The notes: generated by a model from the letters alone, not told the origin. Counted from the stretch's first letter, positions 17,003 to 27,675 are shown. The stretch is 64,000 nucleotides of DNA from Gottfriedia endophytica (GCF_017814275.1 NZ_JAGIYQ010000019.1:1-64000), one strand, 5' to 3'. Numbers and translations are program-made.

Positions 17003-17908
17003 ATGACAATATTTATGTACATATTTTGTTTGATTGTATGGGGACTCAACTTTATTGCAGTAAAAATTCAAGGAACTCCTGTCAGCTTGGAATTATCCTT
17101 AACTTATCGTTTAGTTATGACAGCCTTTTTATTTTTGATTCTTGTTTGGTTCCTTCGACCAAAAGGGAGGCCAACAAGAAAAGATATCCCATTTGTAATA
17201 GTTTTTGGTGTATGTAACTTTACATTAAGCTACTTATGCCTTTATTACGCCACAATTTTGAGTTCTGCAGCAATCGTAACATTGGTTTTTTCATTAAAGG
17301 TGATTTTGACCCCGATTACTCTTCGTATTTTTTTAAAAGAAAAGTTACATTCACGCGTTTTGTTTGGGGGGATTTTGGGTGTATTAGGCGTGTGTATTCT
17401 CATCTATCCGAATTTGAACAACTTTCAAGGGTCCAACGACATAAAAGGAATTATGGTTGCAATCTTAGGTACACTTCTAACAGCAGTAGGTGACGCCAGC
17501 TCGGCACGAAATGCAAGTCACAAGGTGCATCCTATCTATGCAAATGCCATTGGATTTACAGTGGGCAGTATATTGATGGGAGTAATTGTATTATTCCAAG
17601 GACAAGAATTTATATTTCCAACATCGTTTTCATACTTATCTGTGTTGCTATATTTAACTCTGGTTGCTTCATTTGTAGCATGGTTATTCTATTTGAAGCT
17701 TGTAGAAAAAATTGGAGGAGCTCAAAGTGGCTATATGGTTGCACTTTTCCCGGTAATTGGAGGAATAGCTTCCGTTATAATTGGTGAGTCAGATCCATCA
17801 TTGAATTTGTTTGCTGGTTGCTTTTCTAGCTGTATTGGCGCTGCCATCGCATTAGGGTTTGGAACTCGGAAGCAAAATGCGAAATCACCTCTAAAAAGAG
17901 CTAATTAA
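17003..17908 (+). CDS. EamA/DMT-family transporter
   Basis: 301 residues with about ten hydrophobic segments in two EamA repeats (first from residue 1, second from ~145). The family exports amino acids or other metabolites. Start ATG 17003 follows GGGAGAT. Divergent placement from a MocR regulator suggests substrate-induced export of an amino compound; the substrate cannot be told from sequence. Repeat copy B starts 12 bp after its stop. Confidence 0.88.
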   Translation: MTIFMYIFCLIVWGLNFIAVKIQGTPVSLELSLTYRLVMTAFLFLILVWFLRPKGRPTRKDIPFVIVFGVCNFTLSYLCLYYATILSSAAIVTLVFSLKVILTPITLRIFLKEKLHSRVLFGGILGVLGVCILIYPNLNNFQGSNDIKGIMVAILGTLLTAVGDASSARNASHKVHPIYANAIGFTVGSILMGVIVLFQGQEFIFPTSFSYLSVLLYLTLVASFVAWLFYLKLVEKIGGAQSGYMVALFPVIGGIASVIIGESDPSLNLFAGCFSSCIGAAIALGFGTRKQNAKSPLKRAN

Positions 17909-17919
17909 GAAGGTGATAA

Positions 17920-18090
17920 GTTGATCTCCACTCCAGGATGCTTGCTTTCCGCGGGTTAGGCGGTGAGCCTCCACGGCACTATCACGCCTCGGGGTCTCAC
18001 CTGTCCCGCTGCTCCCACAGGAGTCTCGCACCTTCAGTTCCAATCAACTTCTTTCTCATAGGTTTACTTTACCAATCTTATAGAAAAGAA
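17920..18090 (+). repeat. dispersed ~185-bp repeat, copy B
   Basis: The core runs from GTTGATCTCCACTCCAGGAT (17920) to CCAATCAACTTCT (~18053), with CAGGAGTCTCGCACCTTC near the right end and GGGGTCTCA in the middle. The right arm (CAATCTTATAGAAAAG) is present; the left outer arm is absent. It sits between convergent genes. Confidence 0.85.
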
Positions 18091-18095
18091 CCTTT

Positions 18096-19364
18096 TTAAA
18101 TTGCCATATCTTTTTCCTTTTCACGTAATGCCACTTTCGAATCAAGTGATCTGTATAAAATACCTGAAATCACAACACCCGCACCTAATATGATAAATAA
18201 CCATAATCCTAATTCACGATCAAATAAAAAGCCGCCTAATATTGGTCCTAAAAACCCACCAATTGTCCATTTCATACTTCCCACTGCCATATAGGTAGCA
18301 CGTAAATCTTCAGGAGCAATATTTGCAACAAAAGTCGTTTGAACAGGTGACATCACCATTTCTCCAAAAGTGTAATACGTATAAATGACTAATAAAATAA
18401 TTAATCCTACTATTTTACTTAATCCGAAAGACACTAGTATATGAGGAGCAACGCCGATTGAAAGGATACCTAAACCAAACAATAACGTACCGTAATACAT
18501 CGTTTTTCCAATTGGCTTATTTGATAAGTAACTAGAAATTGGGAATTGAAAAAGAACGACTAATATCCCATTAAAGGACATTAAAAAAGGAAATGGATTC
18601 CACTTTCCAAAGATTGAAGTCAACGTTTGTTTGAAATAGAGAGGTAACATCCCTTCAATTTGTGAAAATCCCATCGCAATAATGATGCCAGTTGCAATAT
18701 AAAAGAATAATAGATGGTCTGTTGCAACTATACGAACAACTTTATTAAAAGGAATCTTTGTATCTACTTCTTTTTTGTCTTGCTTTACAGAAGGAAGTGT
18801 TTCTTTTAAATAAATTGCTTGCACAATACTATAAATACCTAAAATGATTGCAGCAATATAAAATAGAACATCCTTTGAAAGAAAGTAAATAGAGGTACCG
18901 ATTAAAGGTCCAATAACTGCTCCTACATTATTACCGACACGTAATAAACCGTATGCTTCTGTTCGCTTTTCTGGCTCTGTTACATCAGCTACCATTGCTG
19001 ACGCAGCAGGGCTAAAAAATGAATTGCTAACTCCAAGCAATACAGATAATACAAGAAACTCACCATACCCATCGACTAATGAAAAACAGAATAATATAAT
19101 AGCCGATGCAATTGTTGAAAAAACCATCATTTTCTTTCTTCCATATATATCTGCTAATCTTCCACCAATCATTGAGCCAAATAATGAGGAAATTGGTGAA
19201 ATAGCCATAATAAATCCTACTTTCAACATTGAATCTACTTTATTTTGTAGATATAAAGCAAAAAATGGCATAAGCATCATCATTGCACTATTCGTAACTG
19301 TTTCCCCAATCACACGAATCCATACATTTCGATCCATGCCAATTAATTTTTTAAATATACCCAT
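18096..19364 (-). CDS. MFS transporter, 12 TM, drug-efflux-like
   Basis: 422 residues, 12 predicted membrane spans. Between TM2 and TM3 lies GGRLADIYGRKKMM, the MFS motif A, and VGNNVGAVIGPLIG fits the drug/H+ antiporter motif C in TM5. It resembles MdtG/TetA-like exporters. Start ATG 19364 has GGGGGTG upstream. No regulator is adjacent; the substrate is unknown. Confidence 0.88.
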   Translation of the reverse strand: MGIFKKLIGMDRNVWIRVIGETVTNSAMMMLMPFFALYLQNKVDSMLKVGFIMAISPISSLFGSMIGGRLADIYGRKKMMVFSTIASAIILFCFSLVDGYGEFLVLSVLLGVSNSFFSPAASAMVADVTEPEKRTEAYGLLRVGNNVGAVIGPLIGTSIYFLSKDVLFYIAAIILGIYSIVQAIYLKETLPSVKQDKKEVDTKIPFNKVVRIVATDHLLFFYIATGIIIAMGFSQIEGMLPLYFKQTLTSIFGKWNPFPFLMSFNGILVVLFQFPISSYLSNKPIGKTMYYGTLLFGLGILSIGVAPHILVSFGLSKIVGLIILLVIYTYYTFGEMVMSPVQTTFVANIAPEDLRATYMAVGSMKWTIGGFLGPILGGFLFDRELGLWLFIILGAGVVISGILYRSLDSKVALREKEKDMAI

Positions 19365-19463
19365 CTACTGCTGCACCCCCTAGTTTGAAAAACATGTTTT
19401 TAATTATAACATGAATTACAAATTTTCAGAAAGTGATGAATATAACGACTTTTAAACCAATAA

Positions 19464-19507
19464 AAAAAGTTATCATCTTAGCCAGTCGACTAAAAGGATA
19501 ACTTTTT
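19464..19507. terminator. bidirectional terminator
   Basis: AAAAAGTTATC (19464-19474) pairs with GATAACTTTTT (19497-19507), with A/T runs on both sides. It lies downstream of the 73-residue gene. Confidence 0.8.
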
Positions 19508-19520
19508 ACTTTTTATCTTT

Positions 19521-19742
19521 TCATTTATTTGAAGGCACCGAAAACATTAACCCTAGAAATAGGCCTAGAATAAATAATGTAGAGCATGTACCCATTATTG
19601 AAATACTTATTGTTAATAAAATGAAATTACCATGTAAAGCGCTTACAGAAAAACAAGATATAAAAAGAATAAGTCCAATTAAAAAGATAACACGTGATAA
19701 TGTAGTGTATAAGGTAACGATTTTATGATCTGAAAAATTCAT
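19521..19742 (-). CDS. small membrane protein, unknown function
   Basis: 73 residues with two hydrophobic segments (about 13-35 and 42-66), separated by a short polar turn; both ends are polar. A very good ribosome-binding site (AAGGAGGGATATCAATG) and a terminator just downstream support it as a real gene. I do not recognise the family. Confidence 0.7.
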   Translation of the reverse strand: MNFSDHKIVTLYTTLSRVIFLIGLILFISCFSVSALHGNFILLTISISIMGTCSTLFILGLFLGLMFSVPSNK

Positions 19743-19880
19743 TGATATCCCTCCTTATAAATGTGTCTAAATTGTGAACAACCTTTGACAATTTCATTTT
19801 AGCATACCTAAAAATGATTTGTCATTATTTTTAGAAAATTTAGTTAAATATTTTTGTAACTTTTTATTTTATGTCTTTTT

Positions 19881-20085
19881 TCATATACATTGTTGCTATT
19901 TCAGTATGTGTAAGTTGGTTTCCACTCCAGGATGCTCGCTTTCCTAGGGGCGTGAGCTGAGCCTCCTCGTCGCTTACGCTCCTGTGGGGTCTCAGCCTTC
20001 CCGCATCTCCCACAGGAGTCGAGCACCCTTCCGTTCCAATCAACTTCTGTCTTTTAATTCAAAAACCTAAAAGCAACAATCTTTT
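19881..20085 (+). repeat. dispersed ~185-bp repeat, copy C (full length)
   Basis: The most complete copy. Outer arms are inverted: ATTGTTGCT at 19889-19897 and AGCAACAAT at 20072-20080. The core begins GTTGGTT (19914), contains GGGGCGTGAGCTGAGCCTCC and GGGGTCTCAGCCTTCCCGC, and ends CCAATCAACTTCT (~20048). GC content is far above its surroundings. It fills most of 19743-20190, where no gene is seen. Confidence 0.88.
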
Positions 20086-20190
20086 AAAAAAGAGCCTATT
20101 TTATAAAAGATTTAACTACATTATTAATATTCATGAATTGTACCAAATAAAAAATGCCTGACAATCATCAGACATCTTCTTTCATACTCA

Positions 20191-21141
20191 TTATTTTCTA
20201 TTAAAGATTTGTTTATACCCTGAATAGCCTTCTTCATCCATTTTTTCATAAGGAACAAAGCGTAAAGCAGCTGAATTAATACAATAACGTAAACCGTTTT
20301 CTCCTGGACCATCATCAAACACATGCCCTAAATGTGAATCAGCTTCGGAGCTTCGTACTTCTATTCGAATCATTCCGTGGCTGTAATCTTTTTTCTCTTC
20401 AAGTTCTCCTTGAAGAATTGGTTTTGTAAAACTTGGCCAACCACAATGTGAATCAAACTTATCAAGTGAACTAAATAATGGAATACCTGAAACGATATCA
20501 ACGTAAATTCCTTTTTCTTTATGATCCCAATATTCATTTTGAAATGGTGGCTCTGTTGCATCTTCTTGTGTAACAGCATATTGAAGCGGAGTTAATTTTT
20601 TCTTTAATTCCTTTTGATGTTCCTTCCAAGTATCCTTTAAAAACGTAGCACGACCTGAACCTTTTCGGTACATTTCATAGCGGATTGGATGTTTCTTATA
20701 GTAGCCCTGATGATACTCTTCTGCTTCATAAAATGGTTTAGCAGGTAGAATTTCAGTAACAATCGGTTTAGAAAAGACTCCACTCTTTTCTAATGCTTCT
20801 TTAGAAGCAATCGCCGCATTCTGTTGTTCGACTGTATGATAAAATATGGCTGTTTTGTATGAGCTACCTCTGTCATGAAACTGACCGCCTACATCTGTTG
20901 GATCAATTTGTCGCCAAAAGATATCTAGTAATTTTTCATAGGAAAAAACATCTGGATCAAATGTAATTTGAACCGCTTCGTAATGTCCTGTTGTGTCTGA
21001 ACAAACCTCTTCATATGTTGGATTTTCAGTTGTTCCTCCTGTGTATCCTGACACAACCTTTATAATTCCTTCTTCCTTATCAAAAGGCTTTACCATGCAC
21101 CAAAAACACCCACCAGCAAAAGTAGCTAATTCACTCTTCAT
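20191..21141 (-). CDS. msrAB: fused peptide-methionine sulfoxide reductase MsrA/MsrB
   Basis: 316 residues. The N-terminal MsrA domain has its catalytic motif as GGCFWCM (C12, C15) and reduces S-methionine sulfoxide. After a linker near 175, an MsrB domain (ESHCGWPSF-like [24 protein letters not shown] with the catalytic Cys) reduces the R form. The CxxC zinc pairs found in many MsrB proteins are absent. Fused AB proteins repair oxidised methionine in proteins. I prefer ATG 21141, nine nt behind AAGGAG, over an upstream GTG. Confidence 0.95.
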   Translation of the reverse strand: MKSELATFAGGCFWCMVKPFDKEEGIIKVVSGYTGGTTENPTYEEVCSDTTGHYEAVQITFDPDVFSYEKLLDIFWRQIDPTDVGGQFHDRGSSYKTAIFYHTVEQQNAAIASKEALEKSGVFSKPIVTEILPAKPFYEAEEYHQGYYKKHPIRYEMYRKGSGRATFLKDTWKEHQKELKKKLTPLQYAVTQEDATEPPFQNEYWDHKEKGIYVDIVSGIPLFSSLDKFDSHCGWPSFTKPILQGELEEKKDYSHGMIRIEVRSSEADSHLGHVFDDGPGENGLRYCINSAALRFVPYEKMDEEGYSGYKQIFNRK

Positions 21142-21291
21142 CAACACACACTCCTTTTTCACTCTACTTAGTATTTACCATATATTTACGGATAAATGAA
21201 CTAAATCGACTCTTTTTAACTTTTACTTGATGACTAGTGAATGTGTATGTACACTAATAAAGATACTTTTTTGGAAAGGTGGTTGGAAGAC

Positions 21292-21705
21292 TTGTTAGAA
21301 GAGTTTAAAAAATTTGCTTTAAAAGGGAATGTTCTTGACTTAGCAGTCGGTGTGATCATGGGGGGAGCATTTGGTAAAATTGTATCCTCACTTGTTAGTG
21401 ACATTATGATGCCAATACTCGGACTTCTATTAGGTGGAAAAGATTTCTCAAAATTATCTTACACCCATGGAAAAGCTACAATAGCATACGGAATGTTTAT
21501 CCAATCAATTGTTGATTTCTTAATTATCTCAGTTTCAATTTTCATCTTCATCAAATTAATAAACAAATTAACCTCTTGGAAAAAAACAAAAGAAGAAGAA
21601 ATTGAAGAAAAAGAAATTCAAGTACTAACGAAGCAAGAAGAATTACTTGTAGAAATTAGAGATTTATTGAAAGCACAAAAACAAAATGCATCTCAACCTG
21701 AATAG
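21292..21705 (+). CDS. mscL: large-conductance mechanosensitive channel
   Basis: About 137 residues. Signature pore helix [20 protein letters not shown] then [13 protein letters not shown], a second helix [16 protein letters not shown], and a charged C-terminal helix. The channel opens under membrane tension to relieve osmotic downshock. I start it at TTG 21292, nine nt after AAAGGTGG. An ATG at 21241 would add 17 residues not found in MscL and has no ribosome-binding site. Confidence 0.93.
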   Translation: MLEEFKKFALKGNVLDLAVGVIMGGAFGKIVSSLVSDIMMPILGLLLGGKDFSKLSYTHGKATIAYGMFIQSIVDFLIISVSIFIFIKLINKLTSWKKTKEEEIEEKEIQVLTKQEELLVEIRDLLKAQKQNASQPE

Positions 21706-21720
21706 TATTCCATATAAAAA

Positions 21721-21757
21721 AACGATTGTCTCATAAAATTGGACAATCGTTTTTTAC
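21721..21757 (+). terminator. terminator after mscL
   Basis: AACGATTGTC and GACAATCGTT form a 10-bp stem followed by TTTTT. Confidence 0.9.
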
Positions 21758-21825
21758 TGGAATCAAAAAAGAGTATAAATATTGTACACACTTCACAATA
21801 CTTATACTCTATTAATTTAATTTAT

Positions 21826-22926
21826 TTAGAAACGGCCATATCCTAAGAAGTGAGAACGAACAAATCCACTGCTTAAGCTAACTGTTCCAATTCCTTTACT
21901 TCCAGCATGAATCATTTGGTTTCCACCAATGTAAATTCCCATATGAGATGGACCACTAATATACGTATCTTTTAAGAATACTAGATCACCTGGTTCTGGT
22001 GAGCTAACTTTTGTTACTTGGTTCCAATAAGTAGCTACGTTTCCTCTTGCGATGCTGTGTCCTGTATGAGAGTACACATACCAAATGAATCCACTACAAT
22101 CAAATCCACTTGGAGTAGTTCCACCAAATACATAAGGAACTCCTGTAAACTGCATTGCATAATCAACGATCGAATTCCCTGAAGCAACCGGACCAGTTGG
22201 TTGGCTACTATCAGAAGGAGAAGACGCATCCTGTAATTCTGCTAATCTTAATGATTCTTGCTCAAGACGTGTAGCATCTTCTTTTGCTGCTTGAAGTTCT
22301 GCAACAGCTTGTTTTAATTGGTTTGTTGCTTGATTCATAGCTTGTTGTTTTTCTTTTTGTGAATTAGCTAAGTCATTTTGTTTATTTACTAAATCTTGTT
22401 TTGCAGCAACTAATGTATCTTGTTTATCTTTAATTGATTGCTTTTCTTTTACTACTTCTGCTTGTTCTGTTTTTTGATCATCTATAATGTTTTGATCTGC
22501 TTGAAATAACGTATTGATTGAACTAATACGGCTAAAAAAGTCCATAATACTACTTGAATTAAATAGTACTTCAGTAACTAAATTTGAGCGAGGTTGTTCT
22601 TGCATCTTTTGTAAACGCTCTTTTATAATATTGTTTCTTTTCGTAATACGTCCTTGTAAATATGTAATACGATCATTTTTATCTTTAATCGTTTTTTCTG
22701 TTTTTGCAATTTCATCTTTCTTATCTGAAATTTGCTTTTCAGTATCATTAATTTGGTTATCTATGTTTTTTACTTGGTTACTTAAATCAGTTAATTGGTT
22801 TTGATATTTGTTAACTTCGGCTTGCTTCGTTTCTACTTTTTTACTTGCAGCATTAACCGAAGTGATTGGTGCCGAAGCCAGTAAAACGCCTGCTAAAGTT
22901 AGTGAAATAATTTTTTTACTAAACAT
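21826..22926 (-). CDS. CwlO-like peptidoglycan DL-endopeptidase (NlpC/P60)
   Basis: 366 residues. Signal peptide (residues 1-27, cleavage after VNA), a long coiled coil (about 30-225), a Ser/Pro-rich linker, then an NlpC/P60 domain with catalytic C277 (FDCSGF), H328 (SHMG) and H340 (MIHAG). It should cut the D-Glu–mDAP bond during lateral wall growth, as CwlO does with FtsEX. A WalR-type box precedes it (22996-23012), matching control of such hydrolases by the essential WalRK system. Shorter than B. subtilis CwlO (473). Confidence 0.9.
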   Translation of the reverse strand: MFSKKIISLTLAGVLLASAPITSVNAASKKVETKQAEVNKYQNQLTDLSNQVKNIDNQINDTEKQISDKKDEIAKTEKTIKDKNDRITYLQGRITKRNNIIKERLQKMQEQPRSNLVTEVLFNSSSIMDFFSRISSINTLFQADQNIIDDQKTEQAEVVKEKQSIKDKQDTLVAAKQDLVNKQNDLANSQKEKQQAMNQATNQLKQAVAELQAAKEDATRLEQESLRLAELQDASSPSDSSQPTGPVASGNSIVDYAMQFTGVPYVFGGTTPSGFDCSGFIWYVYSHTGHSIARGNVATYWNQVTKVSSPEPGDLVFLKDTYISGPSHMGIYIGGNQMIHAGSKGIGTVSLSSGFVRSHFLGYGRF

Positions 22927-22995
22927 GTGTAAGCCATTCTCCTCTCGCTTCTCTACTAATTTTTATATCATAAATTAGCGAAAGAGGTCGTATTT

Positions 22996-23012
22996 GTTAC
23001 AGTAATGTAACA
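22996..23012 (-). promoter_or_regulatory. WalR (YycF) box ahead of the CwlO-like gene
   Basis: On the minus strand TGTTAC-ATTAC-TGTAAC fits the WalR direct-repeat consensus TGTWAH-N5-TGTWAH exactly. A TATGAT -10 element lies about 26 bp downstream without a good -35, as expected of an activated promoter. Confidence 0.75.
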
Positions 23013-23185
23013 CAAATGATAAGTTTGTCTTAAATTGTCGCAATACTATTACAATTTGACTACTTTTTTAATTTTAATATTGAAAATGTTATGCATATTT
23101 ATCTAATCTCTAATCTGTTTATATAATTCAAATCGTTTTTACTTTACAATTAAATGAAAAGAAACGAAAAGTGTGGTGCTTCAAA

Positions 23186-23875
23186 TTGTTTAAACTCTTA
23201 TTAATCGAGGATGATTCATCTCTTTTTAATGAGATTAAGGATCGATTATTACAATGGTCTTACGAAGTTTATGGCATTTCTGATTTTAGTAAAGTAATTC
23301 AAGAATTTACTGAGATTAAGCCTGACCTCGTTGTTATTGATATCCAGCTTCCAAAATATGATGGTTTTCATTGGTGTCGTATGATTCGTTCTCATTCAAA
23401 CGTACCGATTATTTTTTTATCTTCAAGGGATCACCCTTCTGACATGGTTATGTCTATGCAGCTTGGTGCTGATGATTTTGTACAAAAACCATTTCATTTT
23501 GATGTCCTAATTGCGAAAATACAAGCCACCCTTCGCCGAGTCTATAATTACAATACCGAAAAAATCACGTTTAAAACTTGGTGTAATGCTACTGTAGATT
23601 ACGAGAAAAATACTGTAACAAATGATAGTGGATCAATTGAACTTTCAAAAAATGAAATATTTATATTGAAACTATTAATCCAGCAAAAAAATAAGATTGT
23701 TAGTCGCGATGAACTGATAAATAGATTATGGAATGATAAACGATTTATAAGTGATAATACACTAACAGTTAATGTGAATCGATTACGTAAAAAACTTGAT
23801 GAAATTGAATTAGGACGATTTATTGAAACAAAAGTTGGTCAAGGATATATCGCTTTAGAAGAGGAAATCCAATGA
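23186..23875 (+). CDS. BceR-type response regulator
   Basis: 229 residues. Receiver domain with the phospho-acceptor D52 (VVIDIQLPKYDG), acid pair D9-D10, and K near 101 (VQKPFHFD), then an OmpR-type winged helix. It pairs with the histidine kinase that overlaps its stop by 4 bp. With the ABC transporter downstream it forms a peptide-antibiotic sensing and detoxification module. I start it at TTG 23186 (MFKLLLIEDD), seven nt after GTGTGGTG; a GTG at 23171 adds five residues. Confidence 0.92.
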   Translation: MFKLLLIEDDSSLFNEIKDRLLQWSYEVYGISDFSKVIQEFTEIKPDLVVIDIQLPKYDGFHWCRMIRSHSNVPIIFLSSRDHPSDMVMSMQLGADDFVQKPFHFDVLIAKIQATLRRVYNYNTEKITFKTWCNATVDYEKNTVTNDSGSIELSKNEIFILKLLIQQKNKIVSRDELINRLWNDKRFISDNTLTVNVNRLRKKLDEIELGRFIETKVGQGYIALEEEIQ

Positions 23876-24876
23876 TTAAAAAATTTATTATTGAAAGACT
23901 TAGTTGGATACTATTTTTTCTACTTACTCAGGCTTTAATCTTATTTGTATCATTTATTGATTCGTCCATACCATTACAGTCACTCCTCTATATTGTCTTT
24001 TTATCGCTCTTAATGTTTATTTTTTTCTTAGCCGTTCGTTATGCTAAAGAAACAAAATTTTATACGAGTTTAGAAGAGCGTGAAGATAATCTTGATTTAT
24101 CAGGTATCGCCAATCCAGATAGTCCATTTGAAAAAATAGTAGAAAATAGTATTTCCAACCAAACGATCTTATTGAGAAAAATTGCAACCGAAAACCAAAC
24201 CGCGTTAGAGCAGGAAAAAGATGAGCTGTTATCGTGGATTCATGAAGTAAAGACTCCATTAACGGCTATGCACTTAATGATTGATCGAATAAACGATGAA
24301 AAATTGAAATCACATTTAATGTATGAATGGTTACGGATCCACTTTTTGCTAGATCAGCAATTACATCAAAAAAGAATACCTTTTATCGAAAATGATCTTT
24401 ATATTGAAAGAATCCAACTTGAAGATGTTATTTATACTGAGATTAAGACACTACAATCGTGGTGTATACATAAAGGAATAGGCTTCGATATCGAACTTGA
24501 GGAATTTGAAGTATTTAGTGATGCTAAATGGCTTGCCTATATTATTAGACAACTATTAACAAATGCAGTTAAATACAGTACATCCTCAGATATAATGATT
24601 AGAAACTATCAAAAGAATGGACAAATAGTTCTTGAAATAGAAGACTTCGGTCGTGGCATACATTCAAAAGATTTGCCACGTATTTTCGATAAAGGCTTTA
24701 CTTCAACAACAAAGCATCAAGACAATGCCTCAACTGGAATGGGATTATATTTAGCACAAAAAGCTGCACAGTCCCTACTCATAAAGATACAAGTACAATC
24801 AGAACTAGAAAAAGGAACAATTTTTACATTGATCTTACCAAAGCAAAATGAGTTTTTACACATCAGAAGCATGTGA
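23872..24876 (+). CDS. BceS-type intramembrane-sensing histidine kinase
   Basis: 334 residues. Two transmembrane helices (about 11-30 and 36-56) with almost no extracellular loop, the mark of intramembrane-sensing kinases that read the flux of their ABC transporter. The phospho-acceptor H is in LLSWIHEVKTPLTAMH; ATP-binding boxes are NAVKYS, IEDFGRGI, FDKGFT and GMGLYLAQ. The start overlaps the regulator stop (ATGA), and the stop lies inside a 28-bp palindrome. Confidence 0.92.
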   Translation: MIKKFIIERLSWILFFLLTQALILFVSFIDSSIPLQSLLYIVFLSLLMFIFFLAVRYAKETKFYTSLEEREDNLDLSGIANPDSPFEKIVENSISNQTILLRKIATENQTALEQEKDELLSWIHEVKTPLTAMHLMIDRINDEKLKSHLMYEWLRIHFLLDQQLHQKRIPFIENDLYIERIQLEDVIYTEIKTLQSWCIHKGIGFDIELEEFEVFSDAKWLAYIIRQLLTNAVKYSTSSDIMIRNYQKNGQIVLEIEDFGRGIHSKDLPRIFDKGFTSTTKHQDNASTGMGLYLAQKAAQSLLIKIQVQSELEKGTIFTLILPKQNEFLHIRSM

Positions 24877-24894
24877 CAATATTGTCACATGCTT
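24867..24894. promoter_or_regulatory. 28-bp perfect palindrome: candidate BceR-type operator and/or terminator
   Basis: AAGCATGTGACAAT is followed directly by its exact reverse complement, then TTTTG. The TGTGAC/GTCACA arms resemble, from memory, operators of BceR-like regulators. Its centre is about 72 bp upstream of the start expected from the TATACT at 24941-24946. The palindrome contains the kinase stop codon, so it could also end the regulator–kinase transcript. Confidence 0.65.
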
Positions 24895-24980
24895 TTGTGA
24901 ATTGTTCGGTTAATCGAAGGAAACGCATTTAGAAACCTTTTATACTAATTTTATAAATTAAGAAAAAGGAGTGTATAGGA

Positions 24981-25742
24981 ATGAACATTCTAGAAGCAAA
25001 CAAAATTCATAAGAGCTACGGAAATAAATTTAATAAACAAGAAGTGTTAAGAGGCATAGACATTAGCATTGTCAAAGGAGAATTCGTTAGTATTATGGGT
25101 GCTTCAGGATCTGGAAAAACCACTTTACTGAATGTACTCTCTTCTATTGATAAGATAAATAATGGAACTATTTCAATAGAAGGAAAAGATATTACAAGTT
25201 TGAAAGAAAAGCAATTAGCTGAATTCCGTAAAAACCACCTAGGATTTATTTTCCAAGAATATAACTTATTAGATACGTTGACTGTTAAAGAAAATATTCT
25301 TTTACCTTTATCTATTACGAAGACACCCTCTGTTGTAGCGAATCAAAAATTTGATGTAATTGCTAAAGAACTTGGTATTTACGAAATAAAAGATAAATAT
25401 CCAAACGAGATTTCTGGAGGTCAAAAACAACGTACTTCTGCCGCTCGATCATTTATTCATGAGCCTAGTATTATTTTTGCAGATGAGCCAACTGGTGCAC
25501 TTGATTCAAAATCTGCTTCTGATTTATTAAACAAGCTAAGTGACCTGAATAAGAAAAGAAATGCAACGATTGTAATGGTTACACATGATCCCGCTGCAGC
25601 CAGCTACTGTAATCGTGTCATCTTTATTAAAGATGGACAAATTTATTCCCAATTGCACAAAGGTGATGAAACGAGACAGAACTTCTTCAAGGATATTATG
25701 AAAACACAGGGAGTATTAGGTGGTGTTCAACATGAAGCTTAA
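24981..25742 (+). CDS. BceA-type ABC transporter ATP-binding protein
   Basis: 253 residues. Walker [10 protein letters not shown], signature [10 protein letters not shown] (the usual LSGGQ starts with I here), Walker [17 protein letters not shown], and the H-loop VTHDP. It is a MacB/BceA-like ATPase that powers the permease encoded next. ATG 24981 follows AAAGGAG. It has its own activated-type promoter (TATACT at 24941-24946, poor -35). Confidence 0.93.
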   Translation: MNILEANKIHKSYGNKFNKQEVLRGIDISIVKGEFVSIMGASGSGKTTLLNVLSSIDKINNGTISIEGKDITSLKEKQLAEFRKNHLGFIFQEYNLLDTLTVKENILLPLSITKTPSVVANQKFDVIAKELGIYEIKDKYPNEISGGQKQRTSAARSFIHEPSIIFADEPTGALDSKSASDLLNKLSDLNKKRNATIVMVTHDPAAASYCNRVIFIKDGQIYSQLHKGDETRQNFFKDIMKTQGVLGGVQHEA

Positions 25743-27675
25743 CCATTTGATCTTCCGAAATTTAAAAAAGAACTTAAAAAATTATTATCTTTATGTTTTT
25801 GCATTAATCTTTAGTGCTGCTTTGTATTTCTCGTTTGTCACTTTGCAATATGACCCTTCAATGAACGCAACAACGGGTTCAATTAAAGGAGCTGCTGCGG
25901 TTCGTGCAGCTTCGATCTTACTCGTTGCAATTGTTTCAATCTTCCTTCTCTATGCAAATACAATTTTTATTAAAAGGCGAAGCAAAGAAATTGGTTTATT
26001 TCAACTAATTGGGATGACAAAAAACAAGATTTTCCGAATACTAAGTACTGAAAATTTTATCCTCTATTTTGGTTCATTACTTTTTGGTATCTTAATAGGA
26101 TTCGCTGTATCTAAGTTAATCATCATGATTTTATTTAAAATTACTGGAATAAATGCCATCGCCACTCTTCATTTTTCTAAGACGGCATTCGTCCAAACAC
26201 TAATTGTATTTGCTGTTATCTATCTATTTATCATGCTAATGAATTACCTCTTTATTAAAAGACAGACAATATTATCTTTGTTTAGATTAGTATCAACTAC
26301 AGAAGGCAAAATAAAAAGAATGTCAATATTTGAAATCGTCATCGGAATTGTTGGTATTCTATTAATCATTTTTGGTTATTATCTTTCATCGAAGTTATTT
26401 GAAGGCGATTTCACTTCGATTATGGAACTTTTTATCGCAATGACATCCATACTAGCTTCCGTTATCATTGGAACTTATTTATTCTATAAAAGTTCCGTTC
26501 GTTTCATTTTAAATATCATCCGAAAGAACAAAAATGGTTATTTAAATATAAATGATGTACTCTCTTTATCATCAATTATGTTTAGAATGAAATCAAATGC
26601 GTCACTATTAACGATCATTACTACGATTTCAGCACTAGCAATTGGCTTATTATCATTAAGTTATATTTCTTATTACTCAGCTGAAAAAACAGCTGAAAAT
26701 CAGGTTCCCTCAAATTTTTCTATTACAAATAGTAAAGATGTAGAGACATTTAAAACAGCATTAGATAGAAACGATATAAAATATACTGAAAAACGCGTTG
26801 ATATTATTCAGGTCGACACCAATATAAGCAACATCATTGACGCAAACTTTAACAGTTTCAATAAAAAATCAGATAAATTCCCTCTTGCAGTTGTAAGTGA
26901 AAAAGCCGTCAATAACCTGAACTTGTCATCAAACGAAACTATTTTTACTGGTTATAATGATTTGCTTCAGAAATTTATGACGATGAAGGATTCAGGTGAA
27001 ATTAAATTAAAGAGTAAAAACAAAGCAATCAATCTAAGCTATCTAGGTCTTGATAAAAAATTTATCATACCTTCTCATTTTACCAGTGGTTTACCAACTG
27101 TTCTTGTAGATGATAAAGTATTTGAAAGCTTAAAAAAGGATCTTGACCAATCCATTCAAAAAGACTCAACAGTTTATTTCGGTATTAATATAATTGATAA
27201 AAATTCACTTAAAAAAGCAAATGACATTTTTATAGAAAACCATCTTAATGACCATGGTGCAAATGCTTCACGACTTAACCTGATTAATAATCAGAAAAAA
27301 ACAATGGGACTGATTATGTTCATCGTTGGCTTTTTAGGATTAACATTTTTAATTACATCTGGTTGTATTTTATATTTCAAACAAATGGATGAAAGTGTTG
27401 ATGAAAAGCCAAATTATACTATTTTAAGAAAGCTTGGATTTTCACGTAATGATTTATTAAAAGGAATCCGTTCTAAACAAATTTTTAATTTCGGTATTCC
27501 GCTAGTGATCGGCTTAATTCATAGTTATTTTGCGGTCCAATCAGGCTGGTTTTTATTCGGAGCAGAAGTTTGGACACCTATGATTATCGTTATGGTTTTA
27601 TATGCAGTTCTCTATTCAATTTTCGGTGTACTGTCTGTTCTTTATTATAAAAAAGTGATTAAAGATGCACTTTAA
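25732..27675 (+). CDS. BceB-type ABC permease
   Basis: 647 residues, the usual size of BceB. Ten transmembrane helices, with the large extracellular domain of about 200 residues between TM7 and TM8 (roughly 320-520) that recognises lipid II-targeting peptides such as bacitracin. FtsX-like segments at residues ~50-200 and near the end. The start ATG 25732 overlaps the ATPase gene by 11 bp and follows AGGTGGTG. The antibiotic specificity cannot be told from sequence. Confidence 0.92.
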   Translation: MKLNHLIFRNLKKNLKNYYLYVFALIFSAALYFSFVTLQYDPSMNATTGSIKGAAAVRAASILLVAIVSIFLLYANTIFIKRRSKEIGLFQLIGMTKNKIFRILSTENFILYFGSLLFGILIGFAVSKLIIMILFKITGINAIATLHFSKTAFVQTLIVFAVIYLFIMLMNYLFIKRQTILSLFRLVSTTEGKIKRMSIFEIVIGIVGILLIIFGYYLSSKLFEGDFTSIMELFIAMTSILASVIIGTYLFYKSSVRFILNIIRKNKNGYLNINDVLSLSSIMFRMKSNASLLTIITTISALAIGLLSLSYISYYSAEKTAENQVPSNFSITNSKDVETFKTALDRNDIKYTEKRVDIIQVDTNISNIIDANFNSFNKKSDKFPLAVVSEKAVNNLNLSSNETIFTGYNDLLQKFMTMKDSGEIKLKSKNKAINLSYLGLDKKFIIPSHFTSGLPTVLVDDKVFESLKKDLDQSIQKDSTVYFGINIIDKNSLKKANDIFIENHLNDHGANASRLNLINNQKKTMGLIMFIVGFLGLTFLITSGCILYFKQMDESVDEKPNYTILRKLGFSRNDLLKGIRSKQIFNFGIPLVIGLIHSYFAVQSGWFLFGAEVWTPMIIVMVLYAVLYSIFGVLSVLYYKKVIKDAL

